Source: Chloroflexota bacterium (lineage in GTDB: Bacteria > Chloroflexota > UBA6077 > JADZDV01). From it: a DNA stretch of 37,600 nucleotides. Below are positions 17,701-25,752 of the stretch, one piece after another; the first letter of the stretch is position 1, and every line of letters begins with the position of its first letter. The notes beneath the pieces are model-generated. The model was not told the DNA's origin and ran no database searches. It was given only the letters and a program-made list of their open reading frames with translations. Location of the stretch: assembly GCA_020850915.1 (NCBI GenBank), contig JADZDV010000220.1:1-37600 (forward strand), written 5' to 3'. The translations under genes were made by a program, and so were the position numbers.

Positions 17701-17968
17701 TGTGCGCCGGAGAAAAGTCGCAGCGTGGTCGACAGACCGGTAGGGGCGCTGCTTGGAGCTAGTCTCAGAATGGCAGTTCCCGCCACTTCGTGTTCCCGCA
17801 TGGCCGCGGCGCCTGGGCAACCGAAGCGCCGAAAACTGTGCGATGCTCGAATTCTGAGACAGGCTCCTTGCTGCGCCCGTGCAACATCGGAGACGACTGT
17901 ATCGGGGCCGGCGGGCTCAGCAAGCAACGCTCCTACAACGGCCGTTTCAATACAAGTCGGCCGCACCC
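17700..17968. mobile_element. MITE-like element copy A (269 bp)
   Basis: Non-coding element bounded by imperfect terminal inverted repeats: left GTGTGCGCCGGA; right TCGGCCGCACCC, whose complement is GGGTGCGGCCGA, 9 of 12 matching. It is flanked by exact 9-bp direct repeats AATGACCAG (17691-17699 and 17969-17977). It shares two blocks with copy B at 18934: 17711-17745 (AGAAAAGT then the CAGCGTGGTCGACAGACCGG stretch) and the right-end block from 17941 (CCGTTTCAA through CGCACCC). Relative to B, about 195 bp lies between these blocks. No transposase is encoded, so movement would need an enzyme supplied elsewhere. The element is inferred from structure; the family is not recognised. Confidence 0.75.
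17744..17878. repeat. Large imperfect inverted repeat inside MITE copy A
   Basis: The left arm 17746-17771 and right arm 17851-17876 match at 21 of 26 positions when paired, including the perfect 10-bp ends GTCTCAGAAT and ATTCTGAGAC. Two more G-C pairs extend it outward to 17744 and 17878. The left arm begins exactly where similarity to copy B breaks off. It could be a nested element or a structured RNA or DNA hairpin. Confidence 0.65.
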
Positions 17969-18007
17969 AATGACCAGACTACTGGGATATCTGGGGTTGG
18001 TGGCGCG

Positions 18008-18871
18008 TCAGCCGAGGTCTGGCAGAGCGTAGGGCGCGTCGCGCGGGATCCAGCGATCGCGCTCCACCATCGAGAGAAAATCGAGGAGCTGCTGATTGAA
18101 TAGAGCCGGCTCTTCGATGTTGATCGTGTGGCCGCTCTTTGGGAAGATGGCGAGCCCCGCGTTCGGCAGTCGACGTTTCAGGAAGAGGGCGACGTCCAGG
18201 CACGGCTCGTCCTCATCGCCAACCACGATGAGCGTAGGTACGCGCATGTCAGGCAGGCTCTCCTCAACCGCGTAGATGCTCTTCCGTCTGCCCTGCACCC
18301 CGCGTGCTGTGTTGGCTGAGCCGACCGCCGAATGCTTGCGCAGGAGCTGGATGAACTCCGTCCAGCCTCGCGGGTCCTTCCGTAGGAACGGGATGCGGGT
18401 GGGCGCGCTCCCGTAGCTCAGCCCAGCGACATTCATGCCCTCCCGCTCGAACCGGGCGGCATTCTCGTCCGAGTCGCGAGCAAACTGTGCCGGATCGCCG
18501 CTACCCGTGCCCGCGCCAGCGACGACCAGGCTTCGGCAGCGCTCGGGATACTTGATGCCGAACTTGAGCGCCAGCGCCCCGCCCTGTGACAGGCCGACGA
18601 TGTGGGCGTTCGACAGCCCGAGGTGGTCGAGCAGGCTCCGCAGATCCTCGACGTTCTGCTCTTCGGAATACCGGCTCGGATCATCGGGGACGCTCGAGGG
18701 CGGATACCCCCGAACGTTGTAGGTCACACAGCGGTAGCGGCGCGAGAAGTATCGGACCTGTGGCTCCCAGCTCTCGAAGCTGCCGGCGAACTCGTGGGAG
18801 AAGACGATTGGGTCGCCGACTCCGGTCTCCTCGTAGTACAGCTCGATGCCGTTGACAGGCGCGAGAGGCAT
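18008..18871 (-). CDS. Alpha/beta hydrolase
   Basis: 287 residues, ATG at 18871 with GGGAG 8 nt upstream. Standard alpha/beta-hydrolase-1 layout: N-terminal LAPVNGIELYYEETGVGDP; oxyanion-hole region FSHEFAGSFESWEPQV; nucleophile elbow VGLSQGGALAL (Ser95); acid in VVGDEDEP (Asp221 most likely); and catalytic His in KSGHTINIEEP (His248). The oxyanion segment reads SHEFAG rather than the usual HG-type motif, a modest departure. Cytoplasmic. Substrate unknown; lactone, ester or carbon-carbon hydrolysis are all possible for this fold. Monocistronic, with MITE-like elements on both sides. Confidence 0.92.
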   Translation of the reverse strand: MPLAPVNGIELYYEETGVGDPIVFSHEFAGSFESWEPQVRYFSRRYRCVTYNVRGYPPSSVPDDPSRYSEEQNVEDLRSLLDHLGLSNAHIVGLSQGGALALKFGIKYPERCRSLVVAGAGTGSGDPAQFARDSDENAARFEREGMNVAGLSYGSAPTRIPFLRKDPRGWTEFIQLLRKHSAVGSANTARGVQGRRKSIYAVEESLPDMRVPTLIVVGDEDEPCLDVALFLKRRLPNAGLAIFPKSGHTINIEEPALFNQQLLDFLSMVERDRWIPRDAPYALPDLG

Positions 18872-18898
18872 CGTATCGACTCCCGATCAGATGGAGCC

Positions 18899-18904
18899 AT
18901 TGTA
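18899..18904 (-). promoter_or_regulatory. Predicted -10 box of the hydrolase gene
   Basis: TACAAT on the - strand, within CTACAATG, 28 nt before the ATG. No good -35 is visible; MITE copy B and its left target duplication begin just upstream (18925). The same CTACAATG occurs upstream of two other - strand genes in the window. Confidence 0.45.
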
Positions 18905-18933
18905 GGCCTCAATGCTGGCCGGCGCCCGCCTGG

Positions 18934-19008
18934 GGGGTACGACCGAGAAAAGTTGCAGCGTGGTCGACAGACCGGTAGGGCCGTTTCAACACACGTCGGT
19001 CGCACCCC
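18934..19008. mobile_element. MITE-like element copy B (~75 bp)
   Basis: Terminal inverted repeats GGGGTACGACCGA (left) and TCGGTCGCACCCC (right, complement GGGGTGCGACCGA) match at 12 of 13 positions. It is flanked by direct repeats CCCGCCTGG (18925-18933 and 19008-19016); the target duplication is 8 or 9 bp depending on where the last C is placed. The body is nearly identical to the two outer blocks of copy A, here joined without interruption. Non-coding. Confidence 0.78.
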
Positions 19009-19094
19009 CCGCCTGGTGCGTCAGTGGCCACGGGCGCGTGGTGGGCCATGCACCCTTCCGACCTGAACGTTCTGGCTGCCCGGTCTGTGGGGCT

Positions 19095-19134
19095 AGCGCG
19101 GCCTGACTGGCGCGCTCCGTGACGAGCGTCGTCA
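19095..19134 (-). terminator. Possible terminator stem-loops after UPF0182 gene
   Basis: Two adjacent inverted repeats lie 30-69 nt after the UPF0182 stop: TGACGA-GCG-TCGTCA (19120-19134) and AGCGCG/CGCGCT (19095-19100 with 19111-19116). No U-tract. Weak but positioned as expected for an operon end. Confidence 0.4.
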
Positions 19135-19163
19135 ATCGTCGTTGATACGTGCTGCAAGAACCG

Positions 19164-21986
19164 CTAACGCCCGCGAAGCAGATCCAACTGCCGCAGATCG
19201 TTGTCCATGGCTGCTAGCTCGTCGGCAGCCTGCGCGCTGTCGCCCGCGGCGAGCGCCGCCTGGGCCCGTGCGAGCCGCTCCCGCACGGTCTGGATGACAG
19301 CGGCGGACAGGCCGGCATTCCCAAGCTGTCCCTTAGCACCCCATTCCGCGGCCACTCGCGCGAGCGCGGCGGACACCGTCGGCTCGATGATGACGTTCGC
19401 ATCCGCGGCGACCACAACGCGCCGAGGCTCGGGGATGGTCGAGCGGACGCTGCGCTGAACGAACATGGTCTGCACGAAGATCGGCAGGTTGCCAACCGGC
19501 AGGGCCAGCAGCGGTCCGCGGCTGACGAGCGAGCCGCCCCGCTCCCAGAGCGACTGCTGGAGCGTCACCGCTGGGTCCTGGCCGATTCGGGTCGCGGCCT
19601 GGAGCACCCCCGGCGGCAACCGATCGCGTGGGTAACGTAGGACCGAGAGGCTGTTCTCTCCGGAAGGCAACGTCGATCCGCGCAGGAATGCCGTCAGGCT
19701 CTGGCGATCGATCGAGCGACCGCCTGGACTGAAGGCCTGGACGAGCGTGAGCGACGGGACGCCAGCGTCACCAATCAGGACCGTATAGCTCGTCTCCAGG
19801 CCGGCGGTCGACTCGATCGGCGCGCGGGTCAGCTCCCACCGCTCGTCGCCACGGTAGAGTGCGTCGGCATCCTGGCCGTGGAACCGTGCAAGGATCTCTG
19901 CCTGGACCGCGAACAGATCGCCCGGGTACCTGATGTGACCCCTGAGCGCAGGCGGCATGCTGGCCAGCGGCTCGAACAGCGTCGGGTAGACGCGAGCGTA
20001 CGCTCGCGCCATCGGTTCGTCCGATGCCTGGTAGAAGTGCGTCTCGCCCGAGTACGCATCGATGCTGGCGATCGCCGCGCGCCGAATGTAGTTGAACGGA
20101 TGGCCACTGAGGCCGTCCTGGATCGACAACCCCGGATGCGCCGCGGCGAGCGGGTACTCCTGGCTCGTCGTGTAGGCATCGTTCAGCCAGAACAGCCGTC
20201 CATCGGCAATGACGGGATACATCTCGCGGTCGAACTGGAGAGATGGCGCAAGCGCCCCCAGTCGCTCCTGGACCTGGCGGCGAACGAGGAGCCGGCTGGC
20301 CGGTGTCAGATCGCCGCTGAAGATGAAATTGGGATCCCCGAGCCGCGGTGCGAACGCCACACGTTCAAGGGGGCCCAGTGGAATACCCGCGGCTGGCGCT
20401 GGTGCATCCGGCTCGACCGAATCTGGCGCCGATCTCTCGCTGGCAGCCAGCGGCTGGACAATCGCGAACGGGAGACGCGCCTCCCCGAAATAGATGTCCG
20501 GCTGATCGAGCGAGACGCTGTCGCTCGCGGAAGAGTCCCGGAAGAGCAAGCGTGGCGAGGCGTCCGGTCCAACCTCGCCAGCGAGCACGGCAGCCGCGCC
20601 GCGGCCGTGGGTGAGCTGAATGTGCCGCGCTGCCCAGGACTGGGAGGCGAGAGCGGCTGGGTCCAGCTCGCGCACCGCGATCATCACCAATCTGGGCGAG
20701 CCGTCTATGACGTACCGGTCCTCGTGCGCCGACTGGAAGCGGCGAAGCTGCTGGGTCGCCAGCGTCTGGTTCAGCGTCTCGAGCAGAGCGGCACGGCTCC
20801 AGATCGGAATATCGACACCGGCTGGGTCACCTGGCGCCAGCATGCCACCGGAGACCGGCACAGCGCGAGATTGGGCCTGGTCGAGTTCGTAGGCAGCACC
20901 CGTCAGCCGTACGAAGTCGGCGAGGTAGCGCCGCTCGTAGTCGAGCCCATTTGGCAGCACGATCGCCTGCTGGATGACGGCGGGGTAGAGCCAGGCGACC
21001 AGCACCGTGGCCGCGTAGCCACCTGTCGCCCAGGCCGCCAGAGGCCAATCGCCATTGCGAGCGGCGACGAGCAGCAGCACTGAGCACGCAACGGCGACCA
21101 GAGTGGCCGCCACCAGGGCCGGGGCCTGCGCTGTCACGTCGGCGTAGCCGGGGAACGCCAGTCCGCCAACGCTTCCGCGAGCAGAGTGGACGAGATCGGC
21201 CATGGCAAGCTGGTGCCGGACGGCCAGCACCATCAGGAGCGCGCAGGCGAGCCCGGCCAGGTGCAGCCGAGGTCTCCGGCCAAAGCAACGAACAGCATCG
21301 CGAGCAGCGAGCCCCAGATCCTCGCGGAAGCGCAGAAGATAGGTGCACCACGTGGCGCTGGCGGCAACAGTCACGAGAATGGTCAGCCCGTCTACTGTCG
21401 CGCGCAGCACGGGCAGAACGAGGAGATAGAAGGACACATCCCGACCGAACATCGGCTCGGAGACCCCGCTCGGCGCGGCGGCCAGCAGCAACATGACTGA
21501 CTCGGAATGCCGGGCCCCCCAGAGTCCGGCGCCGACGACGAGGGCGGCGCCGACGATGGGAACGGCGCAGCGGAGAGTACGCACCCGCGCGCTGGTCGCA
21601 CGGAGGGGAGAGGTAGCGCGAGTCACGAAGTCCCAGAGCGGCTGGTCGGAGAACAGCGTGGCAGCGTCGCCACGCGTGGCGACGCTGCGTGCCAACGCCA
21701 CGTTGCCGTAGTAAACGACCGCGGCAAGACCACCCGCCACGACGAACAGGCCCGCGGCGCCCGTCAGGCGGGCGAGCAGCACGGGCGCCTGACCGACTGA
21801 CTCGAACCAGAGCCACTCAGTGTACAGCCACGCGACGAACCAGCTCATCGTGCATAGCAGGCCGAGACCGCTGACCCAGACCAGACCACGCAAGCCTCCC
21901 GCGAGTCGCGTCCGGCCGCGGCCAGTCCACCGGGAGAGGCGGACCGCGCCTCTGACAAGCCGTAGGCTGTCTCTCGGCGAGTGCAC
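19164..21986 (-). CDS. UPF0182 family membrane protein
   Basis: 940 residues, GTG at 21986, without a clear Shine-Dalgarno; translation is probably coupled to the M24 gene ending 8 nt upstream. About seven hydrophobic segments lie in the first ~350 residues. Diagnostic UPF0182 features are EWLWFESVGQAPVL, PMFGRDVSFYLLVLPVL, DIYFGEARLPFAIVQP, and IDAYSGETHFYQASDEPMA with the following SMPPALRGHIRYPGDLFAVQ. The large C-terminal part is inferred to be extracytoplasmic and ends in an Ala/Glu-rich helical segment (NDLRQLDLLRGR). Molecular role is unknown for the family, which is common in Actinomycetota, Cyanobacteria and Chloroflexota. Confidence 0.95.
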   Translation of the reverse strand: MHSPRDSLRLVRGAVRLSRWTGRGRTRLAGGLRGLVWVSGLGLLCTMSWFVAWLYTEWLWFESVGQAPVLLARLTGAAGLFVVAGGLAAVVYYGNVALARSVATRGDAATLFSDQPLWDFVTRATSPLRATSARVRTLRCAVPIVGAALVVGAGLWGARHSESVMLLLAAAPSGVSEPMFGRDVSFYLLVLPVLRATVDGLTILVTVAASATWCTYLLRFREDLGLAARDAVRCFGRRPRLHLAGLACALLMVLAVRHQLAMADLVHSARGSVGGLAFPGYADVTAQAPALVAATLVAVACSVLLLVAARNGDWPLAAWATGGYAATVLVAWLYPAVIQQAIVLPNGLDYERRYLADFVRLTGAAYELDQAQSRAVPVSGGMLAPGDPAGVDIPIWSRAALLETLNQTLATQQLRRFQSAHEDRYVIDGSPRLVMIAVRELDPAALASQSWAARHIQLTHGRGAAAVLAGEVGPDASPRLLFRDSSASDSVSLDQPDIYFGEARLPFAIVQPLAASERSAPDSVEPDAPAPAAGIPLGPLERVAFAPRLGDPNFIFSGDLTPASRLLVRRQVQERLGALAPSLQFDREMYPVIADGRLFWLNDAYTTSQEYPLAAAHPGLSIQDGLSGHPFNYIRRAAIASIDAYSGETHFYQASDEPMARAYARVYPTLFEPLASMPPALRGHIRYPGDLFAVQAEILARFHGQDADALYRGDERWELTRAPIESTAGLETSYTVLIGDAGVPSLTLVQAFSPGGRSIDRQSLTAFLRGSTLPSGENSLSVLRYPRDRLPPGVLQAATRIGQDPAVTLQQSLWERGGSLVSRGPLLALPVGNLPIFVQTMFVQRSVRSTIPEPRRVVVAADANVIIEPTVSAALARVAAEWGAKGQLGNAGLSAAVIQTVRERLARAQAALAAGDSAQAADELAAMDNDLRQLDLLRGR

Positions 21987-21994
21987 AGAGCCAG

Positions 21995-23293
21995 CTAACG
22001 ATGGGGATCAGCGTCCGACGAGGCCGCGAGTCGCTCGGCCGGCAGCTCGGCCGCGGTGTAGTAGCGGGTGCCGGCGACCAGAAGCTGCTCCGCGGGGAAC
22101 TTGAAGATCACGCGACAACCGTCTTTCGTGACAACGACTTCCTCTTCGATTCTCGCCGCCGAATAGCCATCGCTGGCCGGGCCGTAGGTCTCGAGGGCGA
22201 AAACCAGGCCCTCCTTGATCTCGAATGGGTGATCGAGTGAATTGAGGCGACTGATGATCGGCCGCTCCCAGAGGGCGAGTCCGACGCCGTGGCCGAATTG
22301 CAGCCCGAAGCACTCCTCCTCGTTGTCGAACCCAAACTCGCGGGCGGTCGGCCAGACGCTGGCGATCTCGCGGGTGGTGACGCCGGGGCGAACGGCCGAG
22401 ATGGAGGCGTCGATCCACTCGCGACAGCGCTTGTAGGCGTCACGCTGGGCAGGGGTGGCCGAGCCGACGACGAAGGTGCGGTAGTAGCAGGTGCGGTAGC
22501 CGTTGAATGCCTGAATGATGTCAAAGAACGCCTGGTCGCCGGGACGGATGAGTCGGTCAGAAAAGACGTGCGGATGCGGGCTGCAACGCTCGCCGGAAAC
22601 GGCGTTGATCGCCTCGACTTCGTCCGAGCCCAGCTCGTACAGCACCCGGTTCGCCAGCGCCACCAGGTCATTCTCCCGGACGCCTGGGCGCAACGCGCGG
22701 TACAGCTCGTCATAGCAGGCATCTACCATCGCCGCGGCGTGCTCGAGCAGCGCGATCTCGTCTTCCGTCTTGATCTCTCGGGCGTTCAGCATCACCTGCT
22801 GACCGTCGCGGACCGTTACGCCGAGCGAGCCAAACGCCTCGACGGTGGCCATGTCTACGATGTCTACGCCGAGCGGCTCGCCCTGCAGACCCCGCGCCTC
22901 GAGCTCCTTCCAGACGTTGCGCGCCAGCTTCTCAGTGATGCCGGTCTCGGGGGGCATGGCACCGCGCATGCTCGCAACGCCGGCACGCCAACTACTCTCT
23001 GGCAGCCAGGGTGCATGGAGGCGGTGGTTCTTGGCGGCCGAGCCGAAGTCCCACAGGATCGGGTCACCCTGGCGAGGCAGGAGCGTGAAGCGGGCCATCT
23101 TATCTCGAGCCCATTCGCCGATATGGGTGCTCGTGACGTAGCGCACGTTGTTCATATCGAACAGCAGCAACGCGCCAAGGTCGCTCCGATCCAGGGCAGC
23201 GCGAGCTCGCGCGAGCCGCTCCTGCTGGAGCCGACGGTAATCGATTCTGGCTTCGAAATCCACGCCCATCGTGGTGCCCGGGGACGCAAGCAT
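21995..23293 (-). CDS. M24-fold protein (Xaa-Pro aminopeptidase-like), altered metal site
   Basis: 432 residues from ATG at 23293, with GGAGGT 5 nt upstream; longer in-frame extensions cross the intergenic region and are not credible. A creatinase-like N-terminal domain (~1-170) is followed by a pita-bread M24 domain (~175-400). Metal ligands by alignment to methionine aminopeptidase are Asp258 (FFDII), His335 (FGHGVGL), Glu368 (FALETYGP) and Glu384 (RIEEEVVVT). The second Asp, expected 11 residues after Asp258, is Cys269 (GYRTCYYRTF). The protein may therefore bind a single or different metal, or be a non-peptidase M24 enzyme. Cytoplasmic. First gene of a two-gene unit with UPF0182. Confidence 0.92.
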   Translation of the reverse strand: MLASPGTTMGVDFEARIDYRRLQQERLARARAALDRSDLGALLLFDMNNVRYVTSTHIGEWARDKMARFTLLPRQGDPILWDFGSAAKNHRLHAPWLPESSWRAGVASMRGAMPPETGITEKLARNVWKELEARGLQGEPLGVDIVDMATVEAFGSLGVTVRDGQQVMLNAREIKTEDEIALLEHAAAMVDACYDELYRALRPGVRENDLVALANRVLYELGSDEVEAINAVSGERCSPHPHVFSDRLIRPGDQAFFDIIQAFNGYRTCYYRTFVVGSATPAQRDAYKRCREWIDASISAVRPGVTTREIASVWPTAREFGFDNEEECFGLQFGHGVGLALWERPIISRLNSLDHPFEIKEGLVFALETYGPASDGYSAARIEEEVVVTKDGCRVIFKFPAEQLLVAGTRYYTAAELPAERLAASSDADPHR

Positions 23294-23347
23294 GCTGGAC
23301 CTCCGCGGTGATCCCGCCCGACCGAGTGACGTTCGACCGTCGAGGGC

Positions 23348-23353
23348 ATTGTA
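23348..23353 (-). promoter_or_regulatory. Predicted -10 box of the M24-UPF0182 unit
   Basis: TACAAT on the - strand within CTACAATG, 54 nt upstream of the ATG at 23293. No convincing -35 is seen. It is placed back to back with the predicted promoter of the divergent MoxR gene. Confidence 0.45.
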
Positions 23354-23408
23354 GGTCGCTCGGCGGGGAGGGCGCGTGGGTTTTCTCGCATCACCAGTGG
23401 CCGGCGCG

Positions 23409-23414
23409 TAGAAT
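23409..23414 (+). promoter_or_regulatory. Predicted -10 box, possibly leaderless MoxR transcript
   Basis: TAGAAT ends only 6 nt before the ATG at 23421 and no Shine-Dalgarno precedes that ATG. This spacing is what leaderless mRNAs show: -10 about 7 nt before the start, with transcription beginning at the initiation codon. The -35 is weak. Confidence 0.45.
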
Positions 23415-23420
23415 GCTGCC

Positions 23421-24428
23421 ATGACAGTCACAGGCGCCCGGGACCGGGACGGGGGGACGGCGATCACGGAGGTCGACATCGCCGCGGTCTGTCGGTACGG
23501 AGAGGCGAGCCGGATGTCGCTCAGTGAGGCCATCGTCGGCAAGCCGGCCGTCCTGGACCTGGCACTCACGGCTCTACTTTGTGAGGGCCACCTTCTGATC
23601 GAGGACGTGCCAGGCGTCGGGAAGACTACGCTTGCCAGGTCGCTGGCGCATTCGATCGGAGCCGAGTTCCGTCGTATCCAGTGCACGCCAGACCTCCTGC
23701 CAGCCGATATCACCGGCGTGTCAATCTTCGATCAGAAGCTGCGCGATTTCGTCTTCCGTCCTGGCCCGGTGTTCACGAACGTCTTGCTTGCCGATGAGAT
23801 CAACCGGGCCACCCCGCGCACGCAGTCGAGCCTCCTGGAGTGCATGGAAGAGCAGCAAGTTACCGGGGATGGAGAGACCAGGCCGCTGCCACGGCCGTTT
23901 CTGGTCATCGCGACGCAGAACCCGGTCGAGCTGGAAGGCACGTTCCCACTGCCGGAGGCGCAGCTCGACCGATTCCTGATCCGGATCAGTCTCGGCTATC
24001 CGTCAGAGGCCGAGGAGGAGCTCATTCTTCGGGAGCACTCCGTACGAGAAGCCCAGATCGTCACGCGGGTTGTGAGCGCGAGCGAGCTCGTGATGCTGCA
24101 GCGCATCTGCCGCGACGTGTACGTCGAGCCGTCCGTGCGGCGCTACGTGGTTGCGCTCTCCCGGGCGACTCGAGAGCACCGCGCTGTCGAACTCGGCGCC
24201 AGTCCACGTGGCACGCTGGCGCTCTACCACGCCAGTCAGGCCTGGGCCGCGCTGCGGGGCCGCGCGTACGTCCTGCCGGATGACGTGAAAGCGGTCAGCG
24301 GCCCCACGCTCGGCCACCGCCTGGTGTTGACCCCCGAGGCGCGGATTCGGGGACGCGGAGCACGCGGGGTGATCGAGGACGTACTCAGCTCAGTCCCGGT
24401 CCCTGTCGAGGCAGCGGAGGTGGTCTGA
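23421..24428 (+). CDS. MoxR family AAA+ ATPase (cluster 2)
   Basis: 335 residues. Walker A is DVPGVGKT (62-69). Walker B is VLLADE (121-126), followed by [18 protein letters not shown]. Sensor 1 lies in [20 protein letters not shown] and the sensor 2 region is [10 protein letters not shown]. It is a paralogue of the gene at 5954 and full length. The first ATG with a downstream conserved N-terminus is at 23421; there is no Shine-Dalgarno but a TAGAAT box sits directly upstream. It precedes a membrane DUF58 gene with a 1-nt stop/start overlap, and then a DUF4129 gene. It probably acts as a chaperone for those envelope proteins (family knowledge plus context). Confidence 0.96.
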   Translation: MTVTGARDRDGGTAITEVDIAAVCRYGEASRMSLSEAIVGKPAVLDLALTALLCEGHLLIEDVPGVGKTTLARSLAHSIGAEFRRIQCTPDLLPADITGVSIFDQKLRDFVFRPGPVFTNVLLADEINRATPRTQSSLLECMEEQQVTGDGETRPLPRPFLVIATQNPVELEGTFPLPEAQLDRFLIRISLGYPSEAEEELILREHSVREAQIVTRVVSASELVMLQRICRDVYVEPSVRRYVVALSRATREHRAVELGASPRGTLALYHASQAWAALRGRAYVLPDDVKAVSGPTLGHRLVLTPEARIRGRGARGVIEDVLSSVPVPVEAAEVV

Positions 24429-25705
24429 TGGCGTGGGGGGGCGTCGGCGTGGAAAACGGTCCCCTTCCGTCAATCGACTTTCTCGGCAAGAAGGGGCTGA
24501 TCCTGATGCTTGCGATAGCGGGTGTCGGAGCCTGGGCAGACCGGCCGGCGCTCGTGTTCCTGGCGCTCGTGGCGCTCTGCGTTGCATTGGTCGCGTTCCT
24601 GTGGTCTCGGTACGCCCTGCGCGGACTCGAATGCCACGTCAAGGCCCCCGAGCAGCGCGCATTCCCGGGCGAAACGATCAGGGTCGAAGTCGCCGTCGAA
24701 AACCGCAAGCTCCTGCCGCTCACCTGGCTCCGAGTTCGAGGCGCGCTTCCGCGCGGGCTGGCCCCGGTCGCGGACGGCCCGGCGTGGCGGCTGGGACCAC
24801 GGACCGGCTTCGTCGAGGGGGTGACTGGTGTGGGGCCGTTTGGTCGAGCGTGGTGGACGTTCGACGTGCGCTGCCGCGCGCGCGGCGCGCACGAGGTGGG
24901 TCCGATTGAGGCGGCGAGCGGCGATCCCTTCGGCCTGACGGCACAGCGCGACATCATACCGGAGCGCGTGGAGATCCTGGTCTATCCCCGCATCGTGCCG
25001 CTCAGGCGGCTGGGCCTCACGTTCGCCGACGGGATTGGCGCCGTACAGCGTGCGCGGTCGCTGCTGGAAGACCCCACCCGCCCAGCCGGACTGCGTGAGT
25101 ACCGTCCGGGCGACCCGCCAGCGCGCGTACACTGGAAGACCAGCGCGAGGACCGACCGTCTCCAGGTCGCGGTGCCGGAAACGGCGGCAGTTCAGCGCGT
25201 TCTCCTGCTGCTGGCATGCGACAGCTTCGATTACCCATGGGACCGCTACCGCGGGGAGATCTTCGAGCTCACGGTGACCGCGGTGGCATCGATCGCCTGG
25301 TGGGCTTGCGCGCAGGGTTGGCATGTTGGCCTGGTCTCGAACGGCGAGCAGCCGGGGCTCATCGCGCCGTCGGCGGCGCCAGACCAGACGGTTCGAATTC
25401 TCGAGGCCCTGGCACGCCAGGAGCCGACCAGTCGGCCACCATTCAAGCTCCTGGAGCGACCTGAGGCCCACTCCCGGCAAGCGGCGACCTACATCTGCGC
25501 GGCCGGCAAGTCCACGAAAGCCCTGACGGAGCTGCTCACCGGCGTCCGGCACGCAGGCCACCGCACGCTGTTGGTCTACACCGGTCCTGAAGGCACGTCG
25601 CCAGCGGTGCGCGGGGTTACGACCCATCAGCTTCGGGTGTGGGACGACCTTGCGACCACGCTGGAGGACGAACGAGCAGCCGGCCAGAGGGGCAAGAGGG
25701 GCTAG
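24428..25705 (+). CDS. DUF58 membrane protein (cluster 2)
   Basis: 425 residues, ATG overlapping the MoxR stop by 1 nt (TGATG) with GGAGG just upstream. Two membrane helices (~17-32 and 38-59) are followed by an Ig-like segment (~65-175, PGETIRVEVAVENR). The DUF58 signature lies near 220-245: AGLREYRPGDPPARVHWKTS. Residues after ~260 are VWA-like in layout but without a complete MIDAS (LLLACDSFDYP). Unlike the soluble DUF58 protein of cluster 1, this is the long membrane-anchored type usually paired with transglutaminase/DUF4129 genes. Role unknown beyond partnership with MoxR. Confidence 0.93.
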   Translation: MAWGGVGVENGPLPSIDFLGKKGLILMLAIAGVGAWADRPALVFLALVALCVALVAFLWSRYALRGLECHVKAPEQRAFPGETIRVEVAVENRKLLPLTWLRVRGALPRGLAPVADGPAWRLGPRTGFVEGVTGVGPFGRAWWTFDVRCRARGAHEVGPIEAASGDPFGLTAQRDIIPERVEILVYPRIVPLRRLGLTFADGIGAVQRARSLLEDPTRPAGLREYRPGDPPARVHWKTSARTDRLQVAVPETAAVQRVLLLLACDSFDYPWDRYRGEIFELTVTAVASIAWWACAQGWHVGLVSNGEQPGLIAPSAAPDQTVRILEALARQEPTSRPPFKLLERPEAHSRQAATYICAAGKSTKALTELLTGVRHAGHRTLLVYTGPEGTSPAVRGVTTHQLRVWDDLATTLEDERAAGQRGKRG

Positions 25706-25752
25706 TGTGAAGCTGACCGCGGGCCACGGCGCCTTCGAGCTGGAGGTCGAGG

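Larger units (their letters stand above)
17615..18007. other. Intergenic region holding nfeD promoter, palindrome and MITE copy A
   Basis: This 393-bp spacer has no credible gene. From left to right it contains the nfeD-operon promoter region, a perfect 7-bp-arm palindrome, a 269-bp MITE-like element flanked by a 9-bp direct repeat, and ~30 bp before the hydrolase stop codon. Short ORFs crossing it on both strands derive from the element and show no conserved character. Confidence 0.7.
18872..19163. other. Intergenic region with hydrolase promoter, MITE copy B and stem-loops
   Basis: 292 bp without a credible gene. It contains a - strand -10 like box at 18899-18904, the 74-75 bp MITE copy B, and two short inverted repeats near 19095-19134 that may end the UPF0182 transcript. 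Confidence 0.6.

Noticed and set aside
17943..19000. GTTTCAA-type segments in the two intergenic repeats, reminiscent of CRISPR repeats
   Set aside because: Only two copies 1 kb apart, no regular spacers and no cas genes; they are explained as the right ends of the MITE-like elements.
19878..21083. 401-codon open frame on + strand opposite UPF0182
   Set aside because: Arg/Gly-rich antisense frame typical of high-GC DNA; the UPF0182 motifs on the other strand are unambiguous.
23294..23713. N-terminal extension of the M24 reading frame to 23713
   Set aside because: It would run through the intergenic region and into the divergent MoxR gene; the ATG at 23293 has a strong GGAGGT.
24470..25627. 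385-codon open frame on - strand opposite the second DUF58 gene
   Set aside because: Antisense shadow with no recognisable motifs; the + strand carries the DUF58 signature.
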